Below, piece after piece: positions 52,944 to 61,077 of a DNA stretch of 64,000 nucleotides (position 1 is its first letter; each line of letters starts with the position of its first letter). The notes under the pieces are model-generated. The model saw nothing but the letters and a program-made list of their open reading frames with translations, ran no database searches and had not been told where the DNA came from. Position numbers and translations under genes: made by a program. This stretch comes from Candidatus Aalborgicola lynettensis (lineage in GTDB: Bacteria; Pseudomonadota; Gammaproteobacteria; Burkholderiales; Burkholderiaceae_C): positions 1-64,000 of the forward strand of contig JADJZE010000021.1 of assembly GCA_016719405.1 (NCBI GenBank). The letters are read 5' to 3'.

Positions 52944-53339
52944 TTAAGCGACGTAGCACAAGACTTCGCCACCGACACCGGTTGCGCGCGCTTTGCGATC
53001 CGTCATGACACCCTTGGGTGTAGTCACAATGGCAACACCCAGTCCATTCTGTACTTGCGGAATGGAATCGCTGCCACGGTAGACACGCAAGCCAGGACGG
53101 CTGACGCGCTCGATACGTTCGATGACCGGACGGCCAGCGTAGTATTTCAAGGCAATCTCCAACTCCGATTTACCACCCTCTGTGGAAACCTTGAAGCTAT
53201 CGATATAACCCTCGTCTTTCAACACCTGTGCGATTGCAACCTTCACTTTGGAAGAAGGAACAGACACCGTAGTCTTTGCCACCATCTGCGCATTGCGGAT
53301 GCGTGTCAACAGGTCGGCAATAGGATCACTCATGCTCAT
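52944..53339 (-). CDS. rpsH: 30S ribosomal protein S8
   Basis: This 131-residue protein begins MSMSDPIADLLTRIRNAQM. The C-terminal GVMTDRKARATGVGGEVLCYV holds the 16S rRNA contact. In E. coli S8 represses the spc operon through the rplE region; this cannot be confirmed here. Confidence 0.99.
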   Translation of the reverse strand: MSMSDPIADLLTRIRNAQMVAKTTVSVPSSKVKVAIAQVLKDEGYIDSFKVSTEGGKSELEIALKYYAGRPVIERIERVSRPGLRVYRGSDSIPQVQNGLGVAIVTTPKGVMTDRKARATGVGGEVLCYVA

Positions 53340-53357
53340 AGTAGTTTCTCCTCTCGC

Positions 53358-53663
53358 TTACCAGCTGGCCTTGACGATGCCGGGGATTTCACCAGCAAAA
53401 GCCATTTCACGGATTTTCGCCCGCGCCAATCCGAAATGCTGGAACGTGCCGCGTGGGCGCCCAGTAATAGCGCAACGGTTACGTTGACGCGTTGGATTTG
53501 CGTTGCGGGGCAACTTTTGAAGACCAAGGCGGGCTGCTGCACGCTCTTCGTCAGTGCGTTTTGCGTCGCCGGCGATTGCCTTGAATTCCGCATATTTTTT
53601 TGCGTACTTGGCAGCCAACTGATCACGCTTCAGCTCGCGCTGGATTAAAGCCATTTTAGCCAC
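53358..53663 (-). CDS. rpsN: 30S ribosomal protein S14
   Basis: 101 residues from a GTG start at 53663 (VAKMALIQRELKRDQL); the longer frame to 53717 overlaps rplE and is rejected. It is the long zinc-free S14 type, with RNRCAITGRPRGTFQHFGLARAKIREMA near the C-terminus. It lies 8 bases after rplE. Confidence 0.97.
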   Translation of the reverse strand: MAKMALIQRELKRDQLAAKYAKKYAEFKAIAGDAKRTDEERAAARLGLQKLPRNANPTRQRNRCAITGRPRGTFQHFGLARAKIREMAFAGEIPGIVKASW

Positions 53664-53671
53664 AGGTGACC

Positions 53672-54211
53672 TCAGTTCTTGAACGGAAAACGGAAACCAG
53701 CGAGGAGCGCCTTGCACTCTTCATCAGTCTTAGCCGTCGTGGTGATGCTGATATTGAGACCGCGCAAGGCATCCACCTTGTCATATTCAATCTCAGGGAA
53801 AATGATCTGCTCTTTGACGCCAATGTTGTAGTTGCCACGGCCATCAAACGCACGACCCGAAATACCGCGGAAGTCACGCACACGCGGCAACGCAACTGTC
53901 ACAAAGCGATCCAGGAATTCAAACATTTGAACGCCACGCAATGTCACCATGCAGCCAATTGCCTGGTTTTCACGAATCTTGAAACCCGCAATAGCCTTCT
54001 TGGACAAGGTCACCACAGGTTTTTGACCCGCGATTTTTGTCAAGTCGCTGACCGCATGATCCATAACCTTCTTATCAGCCACCGCTTCGCTCACACCCAT
54101 GTTCAAGGTGATCTTAGTGAAACGCGGCACCTGCATCACAGAGGTATAACCAAATTTGGCCATCAACTCTGGTGCGACTTTTTCGCGATAGTGTTGTTGC
54201 AAACGTGCCAT
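53672..54211 (-). CDS. rplE: 50S ribosomal protein L5
   Basis: This 179-residue protein binds 5S rRNA and the P-site tRNA. VPRFTKITLNMGVSEAVAD, KPVVTLSKKAIAGFKIRENQAIGC and DRFVTVALPRVRDFRGIS are conserved. It starts 2 bases after the rplX stop. Confidence 0.99.
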   Translation of the reverse strand: MARLQQHYREKVAPELMAKFGYTSVMQVPRFTKITLNMGVSEAVADKKVMDHAVSDLTKIAGQKPVVTLSKKAIAGFKIRENQAIGCMVTLRGVQMFEFLDRFVTVALPRVRDFRGISGRAFDGRGNYNIGVKEQIIFPEIEYDKVDALRGLNISITTTAKTDEECKALLAGFRFPFKN

Positions 54212-54213
54212 GC

Positions 54214-54534
54214 TTATGCCACCTTGATTTCTTCGCCGCTGGACTTGTAAACGCGTGTACGCGTTCCGTCTGCAAGCACCTTGATACCAACGCGATCCGC
54301 CTTACCAGTTGCGGCATTGAAAATTGCCACATTGGACTGATGAATGGGCATGGTCTTCTCAACAATGCCACCGGTCGCACCCTTGAGGGGATTCGGCTTG
54401 GTGTGTTTTTTCACCAAGTTAACACCCTCGACCACCAAATGGGAGTCATCCTTGCGCAGAGACACTGTCCCACGCTTACCCTTATCGCGGCCTGCGATAA
54501 CGATTACCTGATCGCCTTTGCGAATCTTGTTCAT
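54214..54534 (-). CDS. rplX: 50S ribosomal protein L24
   Basis: This 106-residue protein has a KOW motif at its start (MNKIRKGDQVIVIAGRDKGKRGTV). L24 initiates 50S assembly. It lies 9 bases after rplN. Confidence 0.99.
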   Translation of the reverse strand: MNKIRKGDQVIVIAGRDKGKRGTVSLRKDDSHLVVEGVNLVKKHTKPNPLKGATGGIVEKTMPIHQSNVAIFNAATGKADRVGIKVLADGTRTRVYKSSGEEIKVA

Positions 54535-54543
54535 GGCGCGTCC

Positions 54544-54912
54544 TTACAAAACTTCAGGCGCAAGAGACACGATCTTCATGAACTTTTCGGTACGCAATTC
54601 ACGCGTCACCGGTCCAAAGATACGGGTGCCAATTGGCTCCAATTTGGCATTCAGCAAAACTGCTGCATTGCCATCAAACTTCACCAAAGACCCGTCGCCA
54701 CGGCGAATACCTTTGGCCGTACGTACCACCACCGCGCTATACACCTCGCCTTTTTTGACGCGACTACGGGGAGCAGCTTCTTTGATGCTAACTTTAATAA
54801 TGTCGCCAACACTTGCATAACGGCGATGAGAACCACCCAGCACCTTAATGCAAAGGACGGACTTAGCGCCTGTGTTGTCAGCGACTTCTAATCGAGATTC
54901 AGTCTGGATCAT
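54544..54912 (-). CDS. rplN: 50S ribosomal protein L14
   Basis: 122 residues from ATG 54912 (MIQTESRLEVADNTGAKSVLCIKVLGG), which is the invariant L14 start; the longer open frame upstream is not coding. It is the first gene of the cluster here. rpsQ and the S10-type genes that usually precede it are absent and proC lies divergently upstream. Confidence 0.99.
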   Translation of the reverse strand: MIQTESRLEVADNTGAKSVLCIKVLGGSHRRYASVGDIIKVSIKEAAPRSRVKKGEVYSAVVVRTAKGIRRGDGSLVKFDGNAAVLLNAKLEPIGTRIFGPVTRELRTEKFMKIVSLAPEVL

Positions 54913-55064
54913 TTCATTATTCCCAACTTGCACCAGATGCAACATCCACCAAAAACCGGCAGACACCGCACCAAGTCAGTCTTGGGCCCGTTGTTTGCAA
55001 CATAAACCACTTACATCGCATTCAATTAGGCAGAACCTTCATACTCTTTCGAGCGAAGCCCGCT

Positions 55065-55093
55065 AGTATGCCATCGGTTTTTCCATTTGGCAA
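55065..55093 (-). promoter_or_regulatory. Candidate sigma-70 promoter for the rplN operon
   Basis: On the minus strand TTGCCA and CATACT are separated by exactly 17 bases, with the −10 about 155 bases before rplN. The whole 54913–55214 gap contains no gene and must hold promoters for both rplN and proC. Confidence 0.45.
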
Positions 55094-55214
55094 CATCTTT
55101 TTAAGGCGGCCTATCAAAATATTGCTACTTTTAGAAATTTCTTTGAATTGCGCACTGCGAGAATGGGGCATTCCCGCGCTTTCTCGACGCGGGTCAGCTC
55201 GCAACGGAGACAAG

Positions 55215-56030
55215 ATGACTAAGCGGATTGCATTTGTAGGCGGCGGCAATATGGCCAGCGCGATCATTGGTGGGATGGTGCAACAAGGCTTTCAGGCTTT
55301 GCACATTGATGTGGTGGAACCATTTGACGCAACCCGCGAACGCTTGCAAACCGAACTCGGCGTAACCACCCACGCCCAGGCCGGTGCTTTTCTGGGCGAT
55401 GCCGAAACCGTGATTTGGGCCGTGAAACCACAGATTTTTCACCAAGTGACCGAAACCGTTCGGGGCCACACCAGCGGTGCACTGCACATCAGTGTGGCTG
55501 CTGGCATCCGCAGCGACAGCATTGCCGCTTGGCTGGGTAACGAGCGCGTGGTCAGAACCATGCCCAACACGCCCGCCCTGATAGGCAAAGGCATCACCGC
55601 CCTGTTTGCCCGCCCGGCCGTCTGCACGCAAGACCGGGAAAAGGCACAGCGCATCATGGGCAGCACCGGCGCCTATTTATGGCTGCAGGCTGAGGCGCAA
55701 CTGGATGCGGTCACCGCCCTTTCCGGCTCTGGCCCGGCCTATATGTTTTATTTCATGGAGGCGATGACCCGTACCGGTGTCGAGCTGGGCCTGGATGCAG
55801 CGCAAGCCCACCAACTGGCCGTGGCTACCTGTATTGGCGCCGGTGAACTGGCCCGCGCGTCACAGGACCCACCCGAAGTGCTGCGCCAGCGCGTCACATC
55901 CAAGGGCGGCACCACCTATGCGGCCATCACCGCCATGGACCACAGCGGCGTGAAGGAACTGTTTGCCCAAGCCATGCACGCAGCCCACCGGCGCGCCCAG
56001 GAAATGGGCGATGAGTTTGGCAAGGCGTAA
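55215..56030 (+). CDS. proC: Pyrroline-5-carboxylate reductase
   Basis: 271 residues from ATG 55215 with ACGGAGAC upstream; the open frame to 55068 is non-coding leader. It reduces pyrroline-5-carboxylate to proline. The N-terminal Rossmann motif is IAFVGGGNMASAIIGGM. The C-terminal signature has TALSGSGPAYMFYFMEAM and RQRVTSKGGTTYAAI. Length matches the family. It is divergent from rplN; repeat copy 12 separates it from the LysR gene. Confidence 0.97.
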   Translation: MTKRIAFVGGGNMASAIIGGMVQQGFQALHIDVVEPFDATRERLQTELGVTTHAQAGAFLGDAETVIWAVKPQIFHQVTETVRGHTSGALHISVAAGIRSDSIAAWLGNERVVRTMPNTPALIGKGITALFARPAVCTQDREKAQRIMGSTGAYLWLQAEAQLDAVTALSGSGPAYMFYFMEAMTRTGVELGLDAAQAHQLAVATCIGAGELARASQDPPEVLRQRVTSKGGTTYAAITAMDHSGVKELFAQAMHAAHRRAQEMGDEFGKA

Positions 56031-56102
56031 GCGCCTGCTGTCGATCGGTACGGGGCACGCGAACTTCTTTTCTGGCGCTCTGCGGCACCCTCAAAGTTCA
56101 TA

Positions 56103-56159
56103 ACCATTTAGGGCGTTTGCGCCCATCTGGCGAGCGCAAGCAGCTATTATTTTTATAGC
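56103..56159 (-). repeat. Dispersed palindromic repeat, copy 12
   Basis: ACCATTTAGGGCG edge, core GCGCCCATCTGGCGAGCGCAAGCAGC, then TATTATTTTTATAGC. The LysR stop codon (TAA) lies inside its terminal hairpin. Confidence 0.85.
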
Positions 56160-57073
56160 TTTTGCCAAAACCCCGGCGTGCCGTAGTGCTGCTTGAGGTG
56201 GTCAATCCACAGGCGCACCCGCAGCGGCAGGTGCTTGCGCTGGGGCACCACGGCATAAATACCGTTCGGTGGCGCAGCAAACTCGTCCAGCACGGCCACC
56301 AGGGCGCCTGAGGCGATTTCGGCCTCCACCTCCCAGATGCTGCGCCAGGCAATGCCGTAGCCCGCCAGACACCAGTCGTGCAGCACCTGCCCGTCGGAGC
56401 AGTCCAGTGGGCCACCGGGTTTGAAATGAATCACCTCACGCTCCGGGCCGTTTGCAATGCTAAAAGCCCAGCCCCGGGTTTGCGAGGCGTCGCTGGAGAG
56501 GGTTAAGCAGTCAAACCGGGCTAGCTCCGTGGGGTGCGACGGTTTGCCAAAACGCTCCAAATACGCAGGTGCGGCCACACACAGACGCCGGTTGTCGGCC
56601 AGGCGCACGCTGACCAGGGACGAATCGGGCATATCCCCCACCCGCACCGCGCAGTCGTAGGCTTCGCCGGCAATGTCCACGATGCGGTCACTCAAATTCA
56701 GGGAAATGGTGACCTCGGGGTGCAGCTCCCGAAAACGCGGCACCAGGGGCGCCACATGGCGCCGGCCAAAACCTGCGGGCGCGGTAATGCGCAAATGCCC
56801 GCTGGCTTTGACGCCGCCGGCGCTGACACTGGCCTCGGCATTGGTCAGATCGGCCAACACGCGCTGGCAGTCTTCCAAAAACGCACTGCCCTCGTGGGTG
56901 AGGGTAAGGCGCCGCGTGGTGCGCAGCAGAAGCTTCACACCCAGGCGTGCCTCCAGCGCATCAATGCGTCGGCCCATAATGGCCGGGGCCACCCCCTCGG
57001 CCGTAGCTGCCGCAGTCAGGCTGCCGCGGGTGGCGACGGAGACAAAGCTTTCCAACTGCTTGAGCTTGTCCAC
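56153..57073 (-). CDS. LysR-family transcriptional regulator
   Basis: This 306-residue protein starts MDKLKQLESFVSVATRGSLTAAA, with the N-terminal winged helix-turn-helix (GSLTAAATAEGVAPAIMGRRIDALEARLG) and a LysR substrate-binding domain (residues about 90–300; SASGHLRITAPAGFGRRH-like hinge). It resembles the CrgA/DsdC-like subgroup common in betaproteobacteria. It follows the CoA-transferase gene on the same strand, separated by a large hairpin. Target genes are unknown; glcB and the CoA-transferase are plausible. Confidence 0.93.
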   Translation of the reverse strand: MDKLKQLESFVSVATRGSLTAAATAEGVAPAIMGRRIDALEARLGVKLLLRTTRRLTLTHEGSAFLEDCQRVLADLTNAEASVSAGGVKASGHLRITAPAGFGRRHVAPLVPRFRELHPEVTISLNLSDRIVDIAGEAYDCAVRVGDMPDSSLVSVRLADNRRLCVAAPAYLERFGKPSHPTELARFDCLTLSSDASQTRGWAFSIANGPEREVIHFKPGGPLDCSDGQVLHDWCLAGYGIAWRSIWEVEAEIASGALVAVLDEFAAPPNGIYAVVPQRKHLPLRVRLWIDHLKQHYGTPGFWQKL

Positions 57074-57084
57074 TTCAGCCCCTC

Positions 57085-57178
57085 AGAGCCTGGGCGGCAA
57101 AGCGTTTTGCTCCGTGTCCTCCGCTCGCTGCGCGGGGTCCCCCTTCACCTGCGCAAAACGCTTTGCCACCCAGGCTCT
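57085..57178. repeat. Large intergenic hairpin (26-bp arms)
   Basis: Left arm 57085–57110 and right arm 57153–57178 are complementary at 25 of 26 positions, the exception being a possible G·U pair, around a 42-base GC-rich loop. The arms begin AGAGCCTGGG and end with AAGCGTTTTGC. No U tract follows. It sits between the CoA-transferase stop and the LysR start. Confidence 0.9.
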
Positions 57179-57186
57179 TAGCCCTC

Positions 57187-57221
57187 GTGGAATGTGCGTG
57201 AGCAGCTTCTAATTTCATAGC
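57187..57221 (-). repeat. Dispersed palindromic repeat, copy 13 (partial)
   Basis: GTGGAATGTGCGTGAGCAGC followed by TTCTAATTTCATAGC. The CoA-transferase stop codon (TGA in GCTATGA) lies inside it. Confidence 0.7.
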
Positions 57222-58411
57222 ACAACACCATCCTCCCGCAGTTGGCCGATCTGGGCCGCGTCGTAGCCCACGGCCTGCAGCAAGGCATCGGTGTGTTCGC
57301 CCAGGCGGGGCGGGTCCAGGCGCAGGCCCAGGCGCTCACCGGCCAGGGTCAGCGGCAGCAGGGGCACCACGGTGTCGCGCCCGTCGGGCAATGTCATGGG
57401 CGCCAGGCCACCGGTTTGCTGCAGGTGCGGGTCGTCAAACAGGTGCTGGGGGTCGGTTATGGGCGCATACGGCAGGCCATGCTGTTCAAACACAGCAGCC
57501 AGTTCGGCCGCCGCAAACGGCGCCATGCGCGCGCGCAGCTCTGGGATCAGCCACGGCCGGGCGCGCACCCGGTCGTTGTTGCTGTGCAGGCGCGCGTCTT
57601 GCTGCCAATCGGCAAAACCAAAGGCCTGGCAAAACACGCCCCACTGCGTGTCGCCCACCACGGCCAAGAAGATCTGCTCGCCGTCTTTCACGCTGAACAC
57701 GTCGTAGATGCCCCAGGGCGAAATCTTCTCCGGCATGGGCGCCGCCGCTTTGCCGGTGATGGCAAATTGCATCATGTGCTGCGCCACCAGAAAAATATTG
57801 TTCTCAAACAGCGCGCTTTGCACCTCCTGGCCTTTGCCGGTGGTAGCCCGCTGCATCAGGGCCGCCATGGCGCCAATGGCACCGAACATGCCGCCCATGA
57901 TGTCGTTCACGCTGCTGCCGGCGCGCAGCGGGTCGCCGGGGCGGCCGGTCATGTAGGCCAGGCCACCCATCATCTGCACCACCTCGTCCAGGGCCGTGCG
58001 GTGGTCGTAGGGGCCGGGCAGAAAGCCCTTGTGGCTGACGTAGATCAGACGCTCGTCCAGCTTGGAGAGCGTGGCGTAGTCCAGACCCAGCTTCTGCATG
58101 GTCTCGGTTTTAAAGTTCTCGCTGACGATGTCGGCAGTGGCGATGAGCTTGAGCACCACTTCCCGGCCCTGGGCACTTTTCATGTCCACCGCGATGCTTT
58201 TCTTGTTGCGGTTGAACAGCGGGTAAAAACCCGCGCCACTGCCCAACAGCTTGCGTGTGCTGTCGCCCGTCAAGGGTTCCACCTTGATGACCTCCGCGCC
58301 CAAGTCCCCCAGCACCATGCCGCAGGTGGGGCCCATGACCATGTGGGTGAACTCGACCACGCGCACACCCTGCAAGGGAAGTATTTTTGTATCTGCCATG
58401 TTTTGCGTCAT
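57215..58411 (-). CDS. CaiB/BaiF-family CoA-transferase
   Basis: 398 residues from ATG 58411 (MTQNMADTKIL); ATG 58399 is also possible. LPLQGVRVVEFTHMVMGPTCGMVLGDLGAEVIKVEP is the family start, with the nucleophilic Asp in ADIVSENF–LDEVVQMMGGLAYMTG regions, and RAGSSVNDIMGGMFGAIGAMAAL is typical. Class III CoA-transferases move CoA between carboxylic acids. The substrate is unknown. It is divergent from glcB across a 158-base control region with an inverted repeat. Confidence 0.9.
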   Translation of the reverse strand: MTQNMADTKILPLQGVRVVEFTHMVMGPTCGMVLGDLGAEVIKVEPLTGDSTRKLLGSGAGFYPLFNRNKKSIAVDMKSAQGREVVLKLIATADIVSENFKTETMQKLGLDYATLSKLDERLIYVSHKGFLPGPYDHRTALDEVVQMMGGLAYMTGRPGDPLRAGSSVNDIMGGMFGAIGAMAALMQRATTGKGQEVQSALFENNIFLVAQHMMQFAITGKAAAPMPEKISPWGIYDVFSVKDGEQIFLAVVGDTQWGVFCQAFGFADWQQDARLHSNNDRVRARPWLIPELRARMAPFAAAELAAVFEQHGLPYAPITDPQHLFDDPHLQQTGGLAPMTLPDGRDTVVPLLPLTLAGERLGLRLDPPRLGEHTDALLQAVGYDAAQIGQLREDGVVL

Positions 58412-58436
58412 TACATTCAATTAAGTCACAAATCGT

Positions 58437-58450
58437 TTGATTTTTATCCA
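58437..58450. promoter_or_regulatory. FNR-box-like site between the CoA-transferase and glcB
   Basis: TTGAT-TTTT-ATCCA matches TTGAT-N4-ATCAA at 9 of 10 defined positions. It lies 26–39 bases before the CoA-transferase start and about 120 before glcB. Confidence 0.35.
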
Positions 58451-58473
58451 TATAGTATTCTCAATACTTATGG
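58448..58473. promoter_or_regulatory. Inverted repeat, candidate operator between the CoA-transferase and glcB
   Basis: CCATATAGTATT and AATACTTATGG are complementary except for one bulged base, around CTC. A second overlapping pair (GTATTC ... GAATAC, 58455–58478) is present. The AT-rich dyad fits a LysR-type binding site. Confidence 0.5.
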
Positions 58474-58569
58474 AATACAGTAGGCCGCTAGATTAGGCAC
58501 CCCGTTTCTGCGTGCCTGTAGGTCACAATCTCCCCCATTTTTCCCGCTTCGATTCTTGGAAAGGCTCCC

Positions 58570-60807
58570 ATGTCCACATCAACCACCGCCCGCACGTCCG
58601 TTCACGGATTGCAAGTTGCCAGCAACCTGCACCAGTTCATTGAAACCCAGGTTTTGCCCGGCACTGGCATCGCCCCGGCGGCTTTCTGGGCCGGTTTCGA
58701 CGCCATTGTGAAGGACCTGGCGCCCAAGAACATCGCCCTGCTGGCCGAGCGCGACCGCATCCAGCTGGAAATGGATGCCTGGCACAAGGCCAACCCCGGC
58801 CCCATTGCCGACATGCCCGCCTACCGCGCCTTTTTGGAAAAAATTGGCTACCTGGTCCCCAACCCGGCCAAGGTAAAGATCACCACCACCAACGTGGATG
58901 CCGAACTGGCCAAGCAGGCCGGCCCGCAACTGGTGGTGCCCATCATGAACGCGCGTTACGCCCTGAACGCCGCCAACGCCCGCTGGGGCAGCCTGTATGA
59001 CGGCCTGTACGGCACCGACGTCATTTCGGAAGAAAAAGGTTGCGAAAAAGTGGGCCCCAAAGGTTACAACCCCAAGCGTGGCAAGAAAGTCATTGAATAC
59101 GCACGCAACGTGTTGGACCGCACCGCACCTTTGAAGAAGGGCTCACACGTGGGCTCCACCGGTTACCGCATCAAAGGCGGTGAACTGGTGGTTACCCTCA
59201 AAGACGGATCCACCAGCAAACTGGCCGACAAAGACCAGTTCATCGGCTACCAGGGCGAGGCCAAAGACCCGTCCAACGTGCTGCTGCAGCACAACGGCCT
59301 GCACATCGACATCATCATCAACCGCAGCACCCCCATCGGCAAGAGCGACGCCGCCGGCGTGAGCGACCTGGTGCTGGAATCCGCCCTGTCCACCATTCTG
59401 GACCTGGAAGACTCCGTGGCCGTGGTCGATGCCGATGACAAGGTGCAAGCCTATGGCAACTGGCTGGGCATTCTGAACGGCACGCTGACCGAGAGTTTTG
59501 AGAAGGGCGGCCAAACGCTGACCCGTGGCCTGAATGCCGACCGCGTCTACACCGCCGCAGGGCAAGCTGCCGACGGCAAGAAAAAGGTCACCCTGCATGG
59601 CCGCAGCCTGATGTTCGTGCGCAATGTGGGCCACCTGATGACCAACCCGGCCATTTTGTACACCGCCAAAGACGGCAGCGTAAAAGAGATTCCTGAGGGC
59701 ATCATGGACGCCGTGGTCACCACCACCATCGCCATGCACGACCTGGCCCGCACCAAGAAAGACGCCATCCGCAACTCGCGCAAGGGCTCGGTCTACATCG
59801 TCAAGCCCAAGATGCACGGCCCTGCTGAAGTGGCGTTTGCTGCCGAGCTGTTCACGCGCGTCGAGAGAATGCTGGGATTGAGCGACAGCACCGTCAAGCT
59901 GGGCATCATGGACGAAGAGCGCCGCACCATCGTCAACCTGAAGGCCTGCATTGCCGCCGCCAGCAGCCGCGTGGCCTTCATCAACACCGGCTTCCTGGAC
60001 CGCACCGGCGACGAGATGCACACCGCCATGCACGCTGGCCCCATGATCCGCAAAGGCGACATGAAAACCAGCGCCTGGATTGCCGCCTACGAGAAAAACA
60101 ACGTGCTGGTGGGCCTGTCCTCTGGCCTGCGCGGCAAGGCGCAAATCGGCAAGGGCATGTGGGCCATGCCCGATTTGATGAAGGCCATGCTGGAGCAAAA
60201 AATTGCCCACCCCAAGGCCGGTGCCAACACCGCCTGGGTGCCCAGCCCCACCGGCGCCACATTGCACGCCCTGCACTACCACCAGGTGCTGGTCAGCGAT
60301 GTGCAGAAGGAACTGGAAAAAACCAGCTACAACAAAGAACGCGACGCCATCCTGAACAACCTGCTGCAAGTGCCGGTCACCGCCACCCCCAACTGGAGCG
60401 ATGCCGAGAAGCAGCAGGAGCTGGACAACAACGCCCAGGGTATTTTGGGTTACGTGGTGCGCTGGGTCGACCAGGGCGTGGGTTGCTCCAAGGTGCCCGA
60501 CATCCACAACGTGGGCCTGATGGAAGACCGCGCCACGCTGCGCATCAGCAGCCAGCACATGGCCAACTGGCTGCACCATGGTGTGGTCACCAAGGCCCAG
60601 GTCACCGAGACCTTCGAGCGCATGGCCGCCGTGGTGGACCAGCAGAACGCCGGTGACAAGCTGTACCAGCCCATGGCCGGTAACTTCAAGACCAGCAAGG
60701 CCTACCTGGCCGCCTGCGACCTGGTGTTCAGGGGCCTGGAGCAGCCCAGCGGCTACACCGAGCCGCTGCTGCACGCCTGGCGCTTGAAAGTGAAGGCGGC
60801 AGCGTAA
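58570..60807 (+). CDS. glcB: Malate synthase G
   Basis: This 745-residue enzyme condenses glyoxylate with acetyl-CoA to malate. The length and single-domain-rich architecture match the monomeric G form, not AceB. Conserved parts include LILDLEDSVAVVDADDK (magnesium-binding region), GRSLMFVRNVGHLMTNPAI, GIMDEERRTIVNLKACI, TGDEMHTAMHAGPMIRK and the C-terminal GVGCSKVPDIHNVGLMEDRATLRISSQ. A ribosome site AAAGGCTCCC lies upstream. It stands alone here but could take glyoxylate from GlcD. A hairpin with a UUCG loop follows at 60922–60941. Confidence 0.98.
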   Translation: MSTSTTARTSVHGLQVASNLHQFIETQVLPGTGIAPAAFWAGFDAIVKDLAPKNIALLAERDRIQLEMDAWHKANPGPIADMPAYRAFLEKIGYLVPNPAKVKITTTNVDAELAKQAGPQLVVPIMNARYALNAANARWGSLYDGLYGTDVISEEKGCEKVGPKGYNPKRGKKVIEYARNVLDRTAPLKKGSHVGSTGYRIKGGELVVTLKDGSTSKLADKDQFIGYQGEAKDPSNVLLQHNGLHIDIIINRSTPIGKSDAAGVSDLVLESALSTILDLEDSVAVVDADDKVQAYGNWLGILNGTLTESFEKGGQTLTRGLNADRVYTAAGQAADGKKKVTLHGRSLMFVRNVGHLMTNPAILYTAKDGSVKEIPEGIMDAVVTTTIAMHDLARTKKDAIRNSRKGSVYIVKPKMHGPAEVAFAAELFTRVERMLGLSDSTVKLGIMDEERRTIVNLKACIAAASSRVAFINTGFLDRTGDEMHTAMHAGPMIRKGDMKTSAWIAAYEKNNVLVGLSSGLRGKAQIGKGMWAMPDLMKAMLEQKIAHPKAGANTAWVPSPTGATLHALHYHQVLVSDVQKELEKTSYNKERDAILNNLLQVPVTATPNWSDAEKQQELDNNAQGILGYVVRWVDQGVGCSKVPDIHNVGLMEDRATLRISSQHMANWLHHGVVTKAQVTETFERMAAVVDQQNAGDKLYQPMAGNFKTSKAYLAACDLVFRGLEQPSGYTEPLLHAWRLKVKAAA

Positions 60808-60843
60808 GCCTGCAGAGCCTGCACGGCGTCCAGCATAGCGTAT

Positions 60844-60892
60844 TTGCTATTATTTTAGTAGCTGCTTGCGCTTACTGGACGGGCGCAAACAC
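60844..60892 (+). repeat. Dispersed palindromic repeat, copy 14
   Basis: TTGCTATTATTTTAGTAGC followed by TTGCGCTTACTGGACGGGCGCAA, about 35 bases after the glcB stop. Confidence 0.85.
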
Positions 60893-60921
60893 CTGATTGG
60901 GCTTGTAACGCCCAGAACACG

Positions 60922-60941
60922 ACGGCACCTTCGGGTGCCGT
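60922..60941. terminator. UUCG hairpin between convergent glcB and the OmpA-family gene
   Basis: ACGGCACC and GGTGCCGT form an 8-bp stem with a TTCG loop. The U tract is weak on both strands, so this is a possible bidirectional terminator. The rest of 60893–61077 shows nothing recognisable. Confidence 0.5.
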
Positions 60942-61077
60942 TGGCGCTTGGGATCCGCCGCCATCGCCAACGCGTACCCGCGTCAGCCCAATGCAATATG
61001 AGAACCGCTGGTGGGAGGCACAGCGTCAAAAGACCGCGCAACCGGCCGGCCAAGAGCCACACGGAACAGGGGCAAGG

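Noticed and set aside
59143..60774. A 543-codon open frame opposite glcB
   Set aside because: Antisense shadow of a well-conserved gene; no motif and no ribosome site.
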